Below, piece after piece: positions 18,282 to 26,993 of a DNA stretch of 64,000 nucleotides (its first letter is position 1; the number at the start of each line of letters is the position of its first letter). The notes beneath the pieces are model-generated. The model made no database searches and was not told the origin of the DNA. It saw nothing but the letters and a program-made list of their open reading frames with translations. A program made the position numbers and the translations under genes. The stretch lies in the NCBI GenBank assembly GCA_019114985.1, contig DXEM01000032.1, forward strand, positions 124,001 through 188,000. The letters run 5' to 3'. This DNA is from Candidatus Anaerostipes excrementavium. GTDB lineage: Bacteria; Bacillota; Clostridia; Lachnospirales; Lachnospiraceae.

Positions 18282-18848
18282 TCATCCTATTTTCAACAGC
18301 AACGGCAAGATAGCAACACCAACATCAAAGCTTTTATCTGCCAGCCATGTAAGAACCGGCTTAACCTTTTCCCATTTGGTTTTCTTTTTATCGTTACTAT
18401 TGATTACCTCTTCAATTTCATTTATTTTATCCAATATTTCTTTCGTTTCACTGTCTGTTAAAGAAGTCATATCTTCTATCTTTTCACGAACTTCTTCAAA
18501 TGAGACAGAGATGTTTATATTATTATTCACATTCACTTGTGTAGCTGGTAATTGTGGTGAATTCACGGAATTAGCTTGAAAGCGAAAAGTTTCTAATTTA
18601 GATTTTATAAGTTTCAAATTGTCTGAAACATACTCCGGATTCTGCTTCAACTGCGGAAAGTAAAGTATATCTCCACTGCGGTTTGATTGCCACATTCCTT
18701 TATAAAAATCCTTTATGCAAATTTGATATCTTCCATCAAGTTCCCGAAACAAACTCCATCTACTTTCATCATCGCCTCCCAAAATTTCAAAATCTATTCT
18801 GGAAATATCTTCTGTTATCATTTCCAAAAATTCTTTTTTTATCTCCAT
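18282..18848 (-). CDS. Unknown helical protein with hydrophobic C-terminus (AbiTii-like?)
   Basis: The 188-residue product starts two bases after the hsdS stop, with GAGGTG formed by the hsdS terminal codons. The N-terminal 90 residues are mixed and charged; a Gln/Asn-rich strand (TQVNVNNNINISVSF) follows, then a helical hairpin (LTDSETKEILDKINEIEEVI) and a closing segment KPVLTWLADKSFDVGVAILP that could contact a membrane. The tail reminds me of AbiTii-type or effector-associated proteins near restriction systems, but I cannot confirm this. Function is unknown; the coupling to hsdS argues for a role with the restriction complex. Confidence 0.5.
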   Translation of the reverse strand: MEIKKEFLEMITEDISRIDFEILGGDDESRWSLFRELDGRYQICIKDFYKGMWQSNRSGDILYFPQLKQNPEYVSDNLKLIKSKLETFRFQANSVNSPQLPATQVNVNNNINISVSFEEVREKIEDMTSLTDSETKEILDKINEIEEVINSNDKKKTKWEKVKPVLTWLADKSFDVGVAILPLLLKIG

Positions 18849-18850
18849 AG

Positions 18851-20041
18851 TTACACCTCAATTTCTCCATTCATAAGTTTAGGAAGCAAATGATCACGGG
18901 CTTGTGTCAATAACGATATTTGAGAATCCAATATAGCTATTTTTTCATCAATATTAGTTGCTATATTATCAAATGCTTCTATTAACTCCTGGGTCGGAAT
19001 GATAAATTGCTGACTTAATAGTTCATTTTTTGAAATCGAAGCAAAAATAGAACCATTACCAACAATATCATCTTTGAAAAATCTTTCTTTCAACAAATAA
19101 AACAGGTAACTTTGTTTCCCTTGTTTATGATTCATTGCAGATAAACCACGACCAATAACAATTTTATTTTTTGTGAAATTCAATCTACCTACTGGAGCTC
19201 TTACACTAAACAAAATACTGTTTGCATCAGCTATTTTTGTAAACGACGTAGAGTAGGTTTCATCAACCACAAACCTTCGCCCATAACTGCCTACGCCTTG
19301 ATGAAACGGCAATCCTTCTTTTTTATCATTATAAAATTCCGATTTAGGACTCTGCCCCATAGTTACATCTGCAATATCTGACAATGTTTGCTTACTCCAC
19401 CCCTTTGGAACACCGTCTACAATAGGAGTGTCTTCATATCCAGGGAAGCGCAAATCAACAAACCATTCTTTGTACAAACGTTGTGCTGCTTCTTCAAGAA
19501 GCTTGATTTGCTTTCGGTTGTTCTCGATTAGGTTATCATAAACAGAAAAAATATCAGCGATCCGTCGCTGGATCTCAATAGGTGGTAAATATACTTCCAG
19601 GCTGCTAAGTAATCCTGTATTTATACTGGGCATAGTTGCCCCGATTGAAATTTGCTGTAACCAACTTCCTATATAAGGACTTCTTAACTGATAATATATA
19701 TATCGTGGGTAGCAAAGTCTTTCGTTTAAAACAACTTTTAAGCAATCACTTCCTGTCAGCCAGCCATTTTCTTTTTCTGTAATGTAAACACATTTGCGCA
19801 CATCGCCTTTTCGAGCCACCATAAGATTACCTTCATAGACTTGATGACGCTGAAGCCGTATCACATGTTCTTCTGGTACTTTATTTAGGCCTGTATGTTG
19901 AATTTGCCCATCAATCATATCTTTGGGCATAATAATCGGAGTACCCTCGTCCGCATAATCAGAATTATGCAACTGGGAGCCAAATGGTCCAGGCTGAATG
20001 CAAAAACTAATTTCTCCTAACTTCACTTTTTCCCAACTCAT
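18851..20041 (-). CDS. hsdS: Type I restriction enzyme specificity subunit
   Basis: The 396-residue protein has the two-fold plan of HsdS: a first target recognition domain (about 1-155), a conserved helix (LPPIEIQRRIADIFSVYDNL), a second recognition domain (about 205-345) and a second helix (EAFDNIATNIDEKIAILDSQ). Each domain reads one half of a bipartite DNA site. The start overlaps the hsdM stop by four bases (ATGA). The 3' end carries the 16-base repeat that recurs 1.5 kb downstream. Lengths of both domains are normal, so the subunit should work; the recognised site cannot be read from sequence. Confidence 0.92.
   Translation of the reverse strand: MSWEKVKLGEISFCIQPGPFGSQLHNSDYADEGTPIIMPKDMIDGQIQHTGLNKVPEEHVIRLQRHQVYEGNLMVARKGDVRKCVYITEKENGWLTGSDCLKVVLNERLCYPRYIYYQLRSPYIGSWLQQISIGATMPSINTGLLSSLEVYLPPIEIQRRIADIFSVYDNLIENNRKQIKLLEEAAQRLYKEWFVDLRFPGYEDTPIVDGVPKGWSKQTLSDIADVTMGQSPKSEFYNDKKEGLPFHQGVGSYGRRFVVDETYSTSFTKIADANSILFSVRAPVGRLNFTKNKIVIGRGLSAMNHKQGKQSYLFYLLKERFFKDDIVGNGSIFASISKNELLSQQFIIPTQELIEAFDNIATNIDEKIAILDSQISLLTQARDHLLPKLMNGEIEV
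18852..18867 (+). repeat. 16-bp direct repeat, copy 2 (3' end of hsdS)
   Basis: This copy of TACACCTCAATTTCTC encodes the last codons of HsdS (E-I-E-V-stop) on the minus strand. A shorter match, TACACCTCA, stands before the KAP gene at 16693-16701. Confidence 0.85.
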
Positions 20042-21858
20042 AGCCCCATCTCCTTCATATTCTTAGAGATGATATCCATCAAATCATTGGATTCTGCCTG
20101 CAACAACAAAAGTTCACGATGAATTTCTGCCATTCGTTCTTCAAAATTTACACCATCATCTTCTACAGGCGCTACACCTACATACGCACCTGGTGTCAGT
20201 GACCAGCCTTTCTCTTCAATTTCTGCAATAGTTACAGCTTTGCACAGACCAAGTACATCAGTATAAACACCTTCGCCGAACTTTTCATAGAGCCATACTG
20301 CCTCTTTTGCAACAGTGATTTCTTCATTCTTCGCTGCTATCATTTCGTCATAATATATCTTCACTCGTTTTTTATCATTTCTTCCGGCTGCCTCTACCTC
20401 GATTTTTGCCCGCTTCTGTAAATCTTTCAATTCTTCTGTCAAAAGATGAAGCGATTCTTCAAAAGATACTGCTTCGCCAAGTACTTTTTTATATTCGACA
20501 ATCAGCTGATGATATTTTTCTGTTTCACCACGATATAGCCATACGATAGCGTTCAGATTTTTCAGCTGCCATTCAGACCATTCATTCAATGTACGATCAA
20601 CCACTGTGTAATAGTTTCTTGCATCAATAAACAGCACTTTATCCTTTAATTCTTCTGATTTTCCCTTGTCAAAGAACCACAGTGAACAAGGCAGTGATTT
20701 GGTGTAGAAGAAGTTATTCCCCACGCTTACCATTGCATCCACATGGCCTGTTTTTACCAGCTTTTCACGGATACCCTTGTCTTTTCCCCGGCTATCCGTA
20801 GCAGAGGATGCCATAACAAAGCCTGCACGACCGTTTTCATTAAGGTATGAGTAAAAATAGGAAATCCACAGATAGTTAGCGTTGCTGATTTCCTTGTTTT
20901 TATTAACCGCAGGCATACCAAACGGAAGACGTCCTGCGCTTTCAGCCGATTCTGCTTTTACTTTATCGACATTAAATGGCGGATTTGCCATTACATAATC
21001 ACAGCAACCGTTCAGATTATGTGCATCATGATAAAAGCTGTTTGCCTCATCACCGGATTTGATTACACCGGTAAGACCATGAACAGCCATATTCATCAAA
21101 CAAAGCTGAGCGTTGTACTCCACCTTTTCCTGTCCATAGAATGTCATAGTGTTATTGGCATTCATACCGGAATGATTTACAAAATCGCCAGACTGAATAA
21201 ACATGCCGCCTGAACCACAAGCAGGATCCAATAAAATACCACTCTTTGGCTCGATAACATTTACAATCATTTTTACCAATGACTTTGGAGTAAAGAACAC
21301 GCCGTCATCAGAAGCAATGTTTTTAGCAAATTTATTCAAGAAGTATTCATAGATACGTCCGATAATATCGCCGCCCACTTCATCCAATGCACTATTATTG
21401 AATATACGAAGAAGTTCTGACAGTATTTCATCAGAAAAATCTGTATAACTTTTCGGAAGGACACCGGTGAGCTGCTCACTTTGTTCTTCAATCAACTGCA
21501 TCGCATTATTAACTACTTCACCCAGACTGGTCATTGTATGACCATCTTTGTTCAGGATGCAGGCAGAAGCAATATCATCTGGAAGATTCAGCAAATAATC
21601 ATACTGTGCCTCTTTTGGAAGATAAAGCGCACTTTTCGCTGCAAAGTCACTTGCTTCCACAGGCATTACACGCCCGCCACGAGAAGGCCGATTTTTCAAG
21701 ATCTCCGCCTCTACCATTTTATATCTGCTATATGCATAACGCAGAAAAATCAAACCAAGCACCGGCATACAGTACTGATTAGATGTCAGCTTTGAGCCTG
21801 CACGCAGCAAGTCTGCCGATTCCCATAATTCTGCTTCTAATTTACGAATGTTTATCAT
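20038..21858 (-). CDS. hsdM: Type I restriction-modification DNA methyltransferase subunit
   Basis: The 606-residue protein has the N-terminal HsdM helical domain, then the adenine methyltransferase core with motif I DPACGSGG at 211-218 and motif IV NPPF at 292-295 for N6-adenine transfer from S-adenosylmethionine. A C-terminal coiled region (EESLHLLTEELKDLQKRAKI) fits contact with HsdS. It is the first gene of the defence operon; 129 bases separate it from the Fic gene upstream, space enough for its own promoter. The protein looks complete. Confidence 0.95.
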   Translation of the reverse strand: MINIRKLEAELWESADLLRAGSKLTSNQYCMPVLGLIFLRYAYSRYKMVEAEILKNRPSRGGRVMPVEASDFAAKSALYLPKEAQYDYLLNLPDDIASACILNKDGHTMTSLGEVVNNAMQLIEEQSEQLTGVLPKSYTDFSDEILSELLRIFNNSALDEVGGDIIGRIYEYFLNKFAKNIASDDGVFFTPKSLVKMIVNVIEPKSGILLDPACGSGGMFIQSGDFVNHSGMNANNTMTFYGQEKVEYNAQLCLMNMAVHGLTGVIKSGDEANSFYHDAHNLNGCCDYVMANPPFNVDKVKAESAESAGRLPFGMPAVNKNKEISNANYLWISYFYSYLNENGRAGFVMASSATDSRGKDKGIREKLVKTGHVDAMVSVGNNFFYTKSLPCSLWFFDKGKSEELKDKVLFIDARNYYTVVDRTLNEWSEWQLKNLNAIVWLYRGETEKYHQLIVEYKKVLGEAVSFEESLHLLTEELKDLQKRAKIEVEAAGRNDKKRVKIYYDEMIAAKNEEITVAKEAVWLYEKFGEGVYTDVLGLCKAVTIAEIEEKGWSLTPGAYVGVAPVEDDGVNFEERMAEIHRELLLLQAESNDLMDIISKNMKEMGL

Positions 21859-21987
21859 CTGTTAGTCTCCTTTATCCCCATTCTTAATATTGTTGATGCA
21901 TTTTTATTCCAGGAAATCCCTCCGAATGGAAAGCTTATTCCATTTAGTTCATACTTCATTTTTCTCTCCTGCTATTTTTTCGGTATT

Positions 21988-22878
21988 TTAATACTCCACT
22001 CGAAAATAGTCCAAATATGCTTTATACTTGTCTTGTGCTGTCAGGCATGTGTCCATTAAATCTCCTTTTTCATTGTTCCATTCTTGTAATCCACGATAAT
22101 AAAACAATTTCAAATTATCCTCTATAATGAATGGGACAATATTGTATTTCAAACATTCTTTAAACATAATCAACCTGCCCACGCGACCGTTACCGTCTTG
22201 AAAAGGATGAATTTTTTCAAACCTTACATGAAATTCCAAAATATCCTCTAAAGTTTTTTCTTCTTTTAAATGATACTTTACCAATAAATCTTCCATTTTG
22301 TCAGCAACTTCTTCTGGGAGTGCCGTGCTCAAACCGCCTACTTCATTTGGTATCTTTTTGTAGTCTCCCACTACAAACCAATCTTTTCTTGAATTACTGG
22401 TTCCTGTTTTCAATATAAAATGAAGTTCTTTTATAAATTTTTCAGTTAACACCATTGTCGCACAATCAATAATCTTATCAATGCACCGAAAATGGTTTGC
22501 TGTTTCAATTATGTCATCCACATTTAGAACTTCATTTTCTATAGCTACTGTGTTTGTCTCAAAAATATATCTCGTTTGATCATGTGTCAAACGACTGCCT
22601 TCTATATGATTAGAATTATATGTTAAATCAATCTGAGTTTTATGATAAATACCTCCAGAGTAATGGTTTATCTTTTCATCTTTCAAAATATCCAATAGTA
22701 TTGCAGATTGTTTTTTCTTCTTATTTAAACGCTCCGGTTTTTCTGCACTTTCTGGAATTTTCCATGTCTTTCCTTTAAGCAAAGCTCCTGGTACACGATT
22801 ATGTGCACAGTAGTTTCTTACACTACGTTCCGAGATATTCCATTTTTTTGCTGTTTCGGCAACTGAAAGATACCGCAT
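21988..22878 (-). CDS. HTH-Fic fusion protein, auto-inhibited class II type
   Basis: The 296-residue protein has a helix-turn-helix head at 1-45 (AETAKKWNISERSVRNYCAH), a linker, and a Fic domain. The catalytic loop is HPFQDGNGRVGR at 224-235, matching H-x-F-x-(D/E)-G-N-G-R-x-x-R. The inhibitory helix motif (S/T)xxxE(G/N) is present as SNHIEG at 89-94, before the Fic core, which is the class II arrangement. Fic enzymes attach AMP or a related group to proteins. The head suggests binding to DNA, perhaps to the inverted repeat just upstream (22922-22991). Fic genes are often found beside type I restriction genes, but co-function is unproven. Confidence 0.88.
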   Translation of the reverse strand: MRYLSVAETAKKWNISERSVRNYCAHNRVPGALLKGKTWKIPESAEKPERLNKKKKQSAILLDILKDEKINHYSGGIYHKTQIDLTYNSNHIEGSRLTHDQTRYIFETNTVAIENEVLNVDDIIETANHFRCIDKIIDCATMVLTEKFIKELHFILKTGTSNSRKDWFVVGDYKKIPNEVGGLSTALPEEVADKMEDLLVKYHLKEEKTLEDILEFHVRFEKIHPFQDGNGRVGRLIMFKECLKYNIVPFIIEDNLKLFYYRGLQEWNNEKGDLMDTCLTAQDKYKAYLDYFRVEY

Positions 22879-22921
22879 CTGATTTCCTCCAAAAATTCAC
22901 ATCAAAGTCTATAAAATAGTT

Positions 22922-22991
22922 TAACACATTATCGGCAATAAATCCAATGATTCACATCAATGTATTTATTTTTTTTGCCGATAATGTGTTA
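22922..22991. promoter_or_regulatory. 17-bp perfect inverted repeat upstream of the Fic gene
   Basis: The arms TAACACATTATCGGCAA (22922-22938) and its exact reverse complement (22975-22991) are separated by 36 AT-rich bases. The near arm is 44 bases from the Fic start codon. The spacing and symmetry suit an operator bound by dimeric HTH heads, but the pair could also be the scar of a small mobile element. Confidence 0.5.
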
Positions 22992-23007
22992 TCTTCAAAT
23001 TTATCGC

Positions 23008-23769
23008 TTATTCTCGTCCCTCAGATATCATTTTCAAGAACAGTTGATTCAGTTTTTCCCATTCTTTTGTTTTTTCTTCTGCTGTCTCTGCCGCTTCTTT
23101 TATTTCGGATAATGTTTTTTCAATATAATCATGAAATTTTTGAATCTTTGGTATCGTACCTACTTCCGGCGTTATCTTTTTTATTTCCAAAAGTTTTTCC
23201 ATCTCCGCCTTTAATTCATTTTCTAATTCCGCTTCTGCCAATTCCTCAAATAAAACCGGAGGAGCGCTCTTTTTCTCTGCGATCCACTTTGCTGCAAGCA
23301 GTGGTCTTAATACATACAGATACTTTTTCACCTGAACGTCTTCAAATTTTAAATATGTTTTATAATTTCTCTCTGCCATCCGCAAATAGTGATATAAACT
23401 TTTCTTTACTGAGAAATACTCCGGCAGCAATTCTTTCAGCCAGTTAAATTCCTCTCTTGAAAAATATATGATCGGTGAAGCACACCATTCGAAAATCGTC
23501 GGATTTGACTTGTACAATAACTGCAGCGCTTTCTTTAAATCCCATCCATTGATGTCTAGCGTTTCATCCAGTTTCCATTCAATCACATCCCGAATGCCTT
23601 CCAGCTTTAAATAATCTTCTGGCTTCCTGATATAGATAAAACGAACGTCATAATCACTGTCCGGAGATTCAAATCCCCATGCTCTGCTTCCAGACTCGAC
23701 AGCCATCATAATTTTTACGTTTTCTGTCTCTTCTATTTTTTGTAACTCTTCCAAGATCCGTGTTTCCAT
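23008..23769 (-). CDS. Nucleotidyltransferase of the RlaP/YcgL family (COG3541)
   Basis: The start at 23769 (METRILEELQKIEE) follows GGAGGATAGGAGA. Near residue 24 the polymerase-beta-fold motif reads MMAVESGSRAWGFESPDSDYDVRF, with the G-S-x5-G and D-x-D pattern that binds Mg2+ and nucleotide. The family is about 250 residues long, as here. RlaP-type proteins are linked by gene context to RNA repair, but activity has seldom been measured. It lies alone, with the tail rich in Lys/Glu helices (SEIKEAAETAEEKTKEWEKL). Confidence 0.75.
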   Translation of the reverse strand: METRILEELQKIEETENVKIMMAVESGSRAWGFESPDSDYDVRFIYIRKPEDYLKLEGIRDVIEWKLDETLDINGWDLKKALQLLYKSNPTIFEWCASPIIYFSREEFNWLKELLPEYFSVKKSLYHYLRMAERNYKTYLKFEDVQVKKYLYVLRPLLAAKWIAEKKSAPPVLFEELAEAELENELKAEMEKLLEIKKITPEVGTIPKIQKFHDYIEKTLSEIKEAAETAEEKTKEWEKLNQLFLKMISEGRE

Positions 23770-23894
23770 TTCTCCTATCCTCCTTTGGCATAAATTGTAT
23801 AGAAACAAGCCTGCGGAAAGATGTTTCTTCACGATCATTCTCTCCACAGGCTTATCTTTACATCTTATATGAAACGATAGCTATCGCCAATTTT

Positions 23895-24743
23895 TTATCG
23901 AACCTCAACTAATTCAATATGGAAATTCAGTTCTTTTCCTGCCATTTCATGATTCGCGTCAAATGTAATGGTCGTTTCATCTTTCTCAATTACTTTTACA
24001 AGAACCGGCTGTCCATACTGATTGTATAAATGAACCTGCTGCCCTACTTCCAAATCTTCAGATCCCGGAAGCTGTTCGATCTTCATTGGAATAATGGCAT
24101 TTGGATCCGGCATGCCGTAGGCTTCTTCCGGCATCAAATGGACATCTACTTCCTGTCCTACTTCCATGTCTGCAACCGCTGCGTCGAATCCTTTGATCAT
24201 CTGTCCGGCGCCGCAGATAAATTCCAACGGTTCCCCACGATCATAAGAAGAATCGAACTGAGTTCCGTCATTAAAAGTGCCTCTATAATGTGTCTTACAA
24301 GTTTTTCCTACGTTACGTCCGGTAAAAGCAGGCTGAGCGCCGCATCCTCCCCCGCAATTTCCGCCGCAGGAATGTCCTTCCTCATGATCTCCACAGCTAT
24401 GACCTTCTTCATGATGATGATCACAATTTGCTCCGGCAGATACCAGCTCTCCTTTTAAATAAGCTTCCACTGCCTGATCTGCATCTCCCTGAGCTCCGGA
24501 ACACAATTCAACGCCTGCTTCTGCAAGGGCCGACTGGGCACCGCCGCCGATGCCTCCGCAAATTAATACATCAATGGATTGTTCGGCTAAAAGACCGGCC
24601 AAAGCTCCGTGACCAACGCCATTGGAACCAATCACTTCACTAGAAACTACTTTGTTATCCTCGATCTCATACACTTTGAAAGACTCGGTTTTTCCAAAAT
24701 GCTGAAAAATATTTCCGTTGTCATATGTTACTGCGATTTTCAT
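23895..24743 (-). CDS. NifX-like domain fused to a metal-binding linker and FKBP-type prolyl isomerase
   Basis: Three parts are visible in 282 residues. Residues 1-100 (MKIAVTYDNGNIFQHFGKTE, then VLICGGIGGGAQSALAEAGV) form a dinitrogenase iron-molybdenum cofactor domain (NifX/NafY/MTH1175 type). Residues about 107-137 are a His/Cys cluster with two copies of EGHSCG and then CGGGCG, likely to bind nickel, zinc or iron. Residues about 150-282 are an FKBP/SlyD-like isomerase (GTQFDSSYDRGEPLEFICGA, GMPDPNAIIP). SlyD itself has a His-rich tail and serves nickel enzyme maturation. I infer a metallochaperone and folding factor. It is transcribed alone. Confidence 0.8.
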   Translation of the reverse strand: MKIAVTYDNGNIFQHFGKTESFKVYEIEDNKVVSSEVIGSNGVGHGALAGLLAEQSIDVLICGGIGGGAQSALAEAGVELCSGAQGDADQAVEAYLKGELVSAGANCDHHHEEGHSCGDHEEGHSCGGNCGGGCGAQPAFTGRNVGKTCKTHYRGTFNDGTQFDSSYDRGEPLEFICGAGQMIKGFDAAVADMEVGQEVDVHLMPEEAYGMPDPNAIIPMKIEQLPGSEDLEVGQQVHLYNQYGQPVLVKVIEKDETTITFDANHEMAGKELNFHIELVEVR

Positions 24744-24849
24744 TTCCTAAATCCTCCTGTTATTTCATGAATTTCTTCATTTTTGTCGCATGTATGATAA
24801 GATTATACAGCGAAATCCAAACATAATAAAGTAGGATTTTTGATATCTT

Positions 24850-25680
24850 TTATAAATCATGGAAAATAGGTTCCATTTTTTCATAGGTACAGAATTGCTG
24901 ATAACCCAGATTCCTCAGCAATTCCTTTGTTTCTTCTATGTAAGCTCCAAGGTGTTCCGGCTGGTGACTGTCACTGCCTATTGTGATAATTTTGCCTCCT
25001 AACTCCCGATACAACTTCAAAATATTTGCGGAAGGCATAGAATCTTTCAATCCATATCTGCGGGAAGATGTATTTATTTCGATTCCTTTTCCGTCTGCTA
25101 TGACAATTTTTAATATTTCTTCTATGATCGGCCGAACCTTTTCAAATGGATAGATTCCAGCTTCATCATACCGCACAATCAAATCCATATGTCCCAAGAC
25201 ACTGTAATCTTTATAAGCCTTGACAACTTCCAGCATTTCTTCGTAGTATCGTTCATTATATTCTTTCTGTGTCTGTTCTCGCTGGAAATCCTGGGTCCAA
25301 AACTCTTTGTCTTCCACCTGATGAATCGATAAAATAAGAAAGTCGAAATCATATTTTTCATACAATTTACGATACTGTGGAATTGTATGGGTCTGAATTC
25401 CAAATTCCATACCGGTTCGTATCTTGATCTTATCTCCGTAGAGTTTTTTCACTCGCTCAATCTTCTCCATATATCTTGGATAATCCACATTTGCCATAGG
25501 TTCCGTACCTCGATATACGATTTCTTCTCCGCTGTCCCAATCTACTTTAACTCCATAATCCACATGATCGGTAAAACAAATTTCATCAAGCCGCTTTGCA
25601 ATTGCATCTTCTGCGACCTTTTCCATCGGATAAACAGAATCGTCACTAAACTCTGTATGTACATGATAATCTGCCAGCAT
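24850..25680 (-). CDS. Histidinol-phosphatase HisJ-type PHP protein
   Basis: The ATG at 25680 (MLADYHVHTEFSDDS) has AGGAGGAGA upstream. The first PHP motif is DYHVHTEFSDDSVYP; later metal ligands appear in ICFTDHVDYG, the ILSIHQVED segment, LGHMDLIVRY and TIGSDSHQPEHLG. The 276 residues match the HisJ branch that dephosphorylates histidinol phosphate in the eighth step of histidine synthesis. Other his genes are not in the window, so the substrate may be different. The enzyme would use three divalent metals. Confidence 0.8.
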   Translation of the reverse strand: MLADYHVHTEFSDDSVYPMEKVAEDAIAKRLDEICFTDHVDYGVKVDWDSGEEIVYRGTEPMANVDYPRYMEKIERVKKLYGDKIKIRTGMEFGIQTHTIPQYRKLYEKYDFDFLILSIHQVEDKEFWTQDFQREQTQKEYNERYYEEMLEVVKAYKDYSVLGHMDLIVRYDEAGIYPFEKVRPIIEEILKIVIADGKGIEINTSSRRYGLKDSMPSANILKLYRELGGKIITIGSDSHQPEHLGAYIEETKELLRNLGYQQFCTYEKMEPIFHDL

Positions 25681-25792
25681 ATCTTCTCCTCCTCGCAATA
25701 TATTATGGTTCCTATTCCAAACATCCAACTAGGATGCTTTCTTATGATTTACAGCCTCTACGTTTAGCTTACTCCCCTGCTAGAATTCTGTC

Positions 25793-25823
25793 AACAGTTT
25801 TTAAAACTATTTTAAAAACTGTT
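25793..25823. repeat. Perfect 14-bp hairpin with 3-nt loop
   Basis: AACAGTTTTTAAAA, CTA, then the exact reverse complement. It lies 113 bases upstream of the PHP gene start and after the antitoxin terminator. It has no G/C core, so an operator or cruciform is more likely than a terminator. Confidence 0.45.
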
Positions 25824-25893
25824 TGTGGAACTTTTCCATCTCCCACTTACCTTTCTAATTCTCAGGAATTCAGATTTGCAGATAAAAATTGTT

Positions 25894-25935
25894 CAAAAGG
25901 ATTAGAAAAGTAAATCTGCTCTCCTAATCCTTTTG
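25894..25935 (-). terminator. Probable terminator of the toxin-antitoxin operon
   Basis: The arms CAAAAGGATTAG (25894-25905) and CTAATCCTTTTG (25924-25935) are exact complements around an 18-base loop, 23 bases past the antitoxin stop. The following T-run on the minus strand is modest. Confidence 0.5.
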
Positions 25936-25957
25936 ATATTACAATATTTTTTTAAAC

Positions 25958-26968
25958 TTATGATGCTTTATCAAGCATATCATGTATATAAGTTCGAAGA
26001 CCAACTTCTGTCCCTATACTATATTTTTTATTCACAGCCACATAATATTTCATAATACGCTCTTTCGATAGAAGTTCACTTGAAGGTATATTATCACCAT
26101 ATCCTTTTCTAGCTTCCTTCCATGGATCCTCATTATGTGTAATTCGTTCTAATACTTTACCGCCATATAAACCAAAAGTATTCACAATAAGGTCAATCAC
26201 TTTCTTCTCATCGTCCGTTAGAGTATCTATCGTTCCTTCTAACAGCGCAAAACGTGCATCATCAATTGGATTATATTTAAAATCGCGAAGCAGATTATAA
26301 ACTTCTGGATAAACCGGCCCGTGGATCCATGCTCTGCAGTCCTCCGCAAAAAGTGGTTTTCCATATAGAGCAGAATATATTCCCTGAATAAAATAAAGAA
26401 GTTTTTGCAGCATTAGCGGAGTTACTTCTTCCAATTTCTCAAATAAATAAGCAATTACCCTCAACATCTCCTTTGATACAGAAAATAGATTCTCTACACT
26501 CTCAGCCGCTGCCATTGCTTTTTTATATGCTGACTCCGTAATCTTTCCATGGTTCTCAGTAAGTTTTTGCTTCATATATGCCGGAGATATCAGCGCACAT
26601 TTTATAATATCAGAATAATCTTTTGATGGGATCTGTCCCTCCAAATATCTCGATATTGTCACCTCCCCAAATCCGAGAGCCAGAGATAGAGGTGCTTTCC
26701 CTATCTTATAAATTTTCATAAGTTTTTCAATATCTTCAATTGATACAATTCCTTCTTCTTCTCTATATTGTTCATCAATTTCATGAATATTTTTATCAAT
26801 AAGGCCCGGAATACTCATTTCCATACCACATTCCATACATACAGCTACTGTGATTTGAAAAACATAATCTTTTTTCTTTATTGTTCTTATAATATCTTTT
26901 TTCATCAAATGATATTCTGTTTCTTTTCTGCATTCTATACAGAAATCTTTACTTCTATTTTCTATCAT
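25958..26968 (-). CDS. MqsA-type zinc/HTH plus Panacea (DUF4065/SocA-like) antitoxin
   Basis: From the ATG at 26968 (a GTG three codons upstream is possible) the protein has about 336 residues. Residues 9-55 hold a four-cysteine zinc site (CIECRK and CMECGM). Residues about 75-120 form an HTH with LSLALGFGEVTISRYLEGQ, like MqsA/YgiT. Residues about 170-310 are a Panacea/DUF4065 domain (TPLMLQKLLYFIQGIYSALY, then CRAWIHGPVYPEVYN), known as a general antitoxin fold that neutralises many toxin types. The toxin gene lies 25 bases upstream in the same operon. The HTH should repress the operon from the palindrome at 27425-27452. Confidence 0.8.
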   Translation of the reverse strand: MIENRSKDFCIECRKETEYHLMKKDIIRTIKKKDYVFQITVAVCMECGMEMSIPGLIDKNIHEIDEQYREEEGIVSIEDIEKLMKIYKIGKAPLSLALGFGEVTISRYLEGQIPSKDYSDIIKCALISPAYMKQKLTENHGKITESAYKKAMAAAESVENLFSVSKEMLRVIAYLFEKLEEVTPLMLQKLLYFIQGIYSALYGKPLFAEDCRAWIHGPVYPEVYNLLRDFKYNPIDDARFALLEGTIDTLTDDEKKVIDLIVNTFGLYGGKVLERITHNEDPWKEARKGYGDNIPSSELLSKERIMKYYVAVNKKYSIGTEVGLRTYIHDMLDKAS

Positions 26969-26993
26969 AATTATCACCCCAACCTTCTTCTAT

